From Rotaria socialis (taxonomy: Eukaryota > Rotifera > Eurotatoria > Philodinida > Philodinidae), in assembly GCA_905331475.1 (NCBI GenBank), contig CAJNYU010003023.1, positions 1-64,000 of the forward strand: 64,000 bases of DNA, given 5' to 3'. Shown one piece after another: positions 61,964-64,000 of the stretch. Each line of letters starts with the position of its first letter. The stretch's first letter is position 1. The notes below the pieces were generated by a model. The model was not told the origin of the DNA and ran no database searches. It saw only the letters and a program-made list of their open reading frames with translations. The translations under genes were made by a program, and so were the position numbers.

Positions 61964-64000
61964 CTGAAAACTGAAAAAGAGTCATAAAAAAAGAGAATCA
62001 CAAATGTATTTCGCCAAACCCATCGACGTTGCAAATGCATGTAAATAGTCAAATGCGTCGATATTTATAGACGTAGAATCACATAAAGAAAATGTAGATA
62101 TACAATGCAAATGAATCTACTATTAAGATACAGTGTCCATTATAAGCTAAGCTAGACGACCTATTCAAATTGAATATTTGAAACAAACGAAAGAACCTAA
62201 TCCAATCGGTACGAGCTAAATTCTTCGACCAAAAGTTGATGTTCATTATGCTTAGCTGACTGATTGAGATTATATATTGCTTCAAGATTTTAGAAAGATT
62301 TGAAACCTGCACAAAATTTTTTTTGATATTTAAAACAGTTAGCTGAAAAGTATTTTACTACAACGAGAAAGCGAAAAAATTGGAAGTTGTGCTTTCGTGT
62401 ACACGCATTTATATAGAAAACAGAAATCTCAAGGAGATCATCTTCTCATGAATAGATACAAATTTCTCCTTGAATGAATTGAATCAGATAAAGTAGAATT
62501 TCTATCAATAGTAACACCGAATTTATTATTTTTATACAATGGATTGTTGATCACTACCCAGGTCGAGCAGTCCGGCCTGGAAACGACCGGTTCTGGTTAG
62601 TTCCGTTGATTTTGTGGAAGCAGTGTTCCGGTTGGAAAATTTTCGGATTTTTCCGGTGATTTCCGATCAATTCCTGCCGGAAAGCACCAGAGTTTGGCAG
62701 GAATCCGCCGGAAAAGCCCTGCCGTATTTTTGACCGGAATACTGCTTCCGGGTTCCAGCAATTTTCCGTGTTTTCCTGCAGGATATGGTGACTTTCCCGC
62801 AGATTTTCTGGAGTATCCTACGGGATCCGATGGCCGGAATGTTCGACCTGGGTTAAACTGTCGTATTGCCAAAACGGACTCGATACCAGTCTAATTAGGT
62901 TAAGTGCCTAGAATTTTAAAATAGATAACCCTAGTGAACTATCTTGGGGCATGCGCATGAAATACATGAGCATTTGGAGCAAGAGTGTCATGTGCTGTGG
63001 GCAAATCTTGAGGGTTGCGCATTCCATGCCTATAAGAAAAAAAATCTATGTAAAAAAGCGTAGTTTGGAGTTCCAATCACTTTCCAGACCGAATATTTTT
63101 CTCCTGGCTATAATTCTGACCTGAGGAATTATATCTAGTGCTTTTAATCGCGACATTAATGAAATTCTTTCTTCCATACGCTTGATATCTGAACAGGTCA
63201 AGCATATGAAAAAAAAACGTTCGTCTAGGAAATGATTTTTCTCAATAGTTGTGTGTAGCTTTTCAAGCCATTTGGTAAAGCAATGAAGCATTGACACTGA
63301 GTTCTATCAGATTTTCAGGACTAGAGTGAGGATTGTAGAGGTTAAATATGAAATTCTGAAATGTCATTTGTTATTATAAAAATTCCGAGGATCCCGAAAT
63401 CCCATGGGAAGCCTGGGAACCCGGAACCAGGAATCCGCCTTTTCCTCCTTGCCCTGCAATGACACTCATATATCCTGTTGATAAACTCGTCAAATGCAAT
63501 TTCTGGTTTATCACTAGTTGTTGATACAAAAGAAAAAGAAATAGATAGAAGAACATTTGCGGCTAAAGTATAGCTCTTTATAAAATTCGATGATGATTTT
63601 CAACCAAAATTTCGATGTAATCGATGAATAAAACGTATTTCGTTGGCAAAAAGTATTAAATCTGCTTTTATACACATAATAATAATTTGTAATGTTTCGA
63701 TATTTTTACTTTCGACCAAAGTAGGGTACACTGAATATATTACTATCTGATAAAATTATATATTTTGTATAGTTTTCATAGATATTTGTGGTTACAAATT
63801 TGAAAGATTGACACGAAATCATAATATGATTCCCTTAAACTTATCAATAGTATCAGACTAAATCTATAGATTTTAATAGAGTTAGTAAGTTATTCGTAGG
63901 ATGTTCTTATTCGAATGTATTTATAGATATTTCAAAAACAAAGATAATATCATATTTTTAGCTACAAAAATGTCTCCCAAACTGAATTTAGTAACATAAT
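61964..64000. other. Intergenic 2 kb with one TIR element
   Basis: Apart from the element at 62556-62853 I see no supported gene. Short open frames at 62597-62894 are inside the element. GC-richer words near 63385-63450 (CCCGAAATCCCATGGG, CCCGGAACC) may be another repeat scrap. Confidence 0.5.
62556..62853. mobile_element. CCGGAA-rich TIR element, copy B
   Basis: A 298-bp element with about 23-bp terminal inverted repeats (ACCCAGGTCGA..., with two mismatches), ending CGACCTGGGT. A TA lies at both edges, so a TA target duplication is possible. Internal CCGGAA/TTCCGG palindromes, including GGAAGCAGTGTTCCGG near 62618 and CCGGAATACTGCTTCCGG near 62735, allow strong folding. It shares ordered blocks with 56645-56905. 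No coding capacity; non-autonomous. Confidence 0.82.

Noticed and set aside
62597-62894. Open frames on both strands at the end of the window
   Set aside because: Created by the palindromic CCGGAA-rich element; the two strands give mirror-like Pro/Ser/Gly-rich peptides.

Overview
This window looks like nuclear DNA of a small-genome invertebrate, most likely a bdelloid rotifer. The sequence is AT-rich with scattered genes on both strands. Introns are mostly 50-80 nt, bounded by GT...AG, with a few long ones (0.4-1.15 kb). The proteins are typical of animals, and short TGTGGG-type tracts, the repeat I recall as the bdelloid telomere unit, lie between genes. The taxon is an inference; no rRNA or mitochondrial marker is present. 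Almost every gene below was assembled exon by exon, and for the intact genes the exon lengths sum to a multiple of three with phases agreeing at every junction.

Layout. 1-3.0 kb: intergenic, with two perfect hairpins and telomere-like tracts. 3.0-3.7 kb: last exon of an unrecognised gene. 4.4-8.3 kb (+): otopetrin proton channel. 10.9-12.9 kb (+): BTBD10/KCTD20-like BTB protein. 15.6-20.9 kb (+): PERK (EIF2AK3) ER-stress kinase. 21.3-21.7 kb (-): SUMO, five tiny exons, convergent with PERK. 23.3-27.2 kb (+): BPTF/NURF301-like protein reduced to two PHD fingers and a bromodomain. 29.2-31.1 kb (+): CDP-diacylglycerol synthase. 33.8-35.6 kb (-): Rab-like GTPase. 37.4-38.6 kb (-): PEN-2 (gamma-secretase subunit, frame broken) followed 97 bp later by the TIM14/DNAJC19 J-protein. 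39.3 kb (+): tRNA-Thr(AGT). 40.3-45.3 kb (+): two tandem class A GPCR paralogues, the second broken, separated by two inverted-repeat transposons. 45.9-46.7 kb (-): MPPED-type metallophosphoesterase. 48.6-51.1 kb (-): single-pass surface protein with an HFRGGT-type ectodomain. 52.9-53.3 kb (-): 71-aa three-exon gene. 54.3-54.6 kb (-): degraded fragment with three in-frame TGAs. 56.6-57.3 kb: repeats. 58.0-59.4 kb (+): EF-hand/proline-rich cytoskeletal-type protein. 59.8-62.0 kb (-): multi-exon pseudogene. 62.5-62.9 kb: another terminal-inverted-repeat element.

The intact genes are ordinary cell-biology genes (ER stress, phospholipid synthesis, SUMO, chromatin reading, mitochondrial import, vesicle traffic) and share no obvious pathway. 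The noteworthy parts are the mixture of perfectly preserved genes with precisely broken ones, the conversion-like homogenisation of the GPCR pair, the non-autonomous transposons (one with a clear 8-bp target duplication), the repeated telomere-like tracts, and the very close PEN-2/DNAJC19 pair. I did not find a convincing wholly new multi-gene system.
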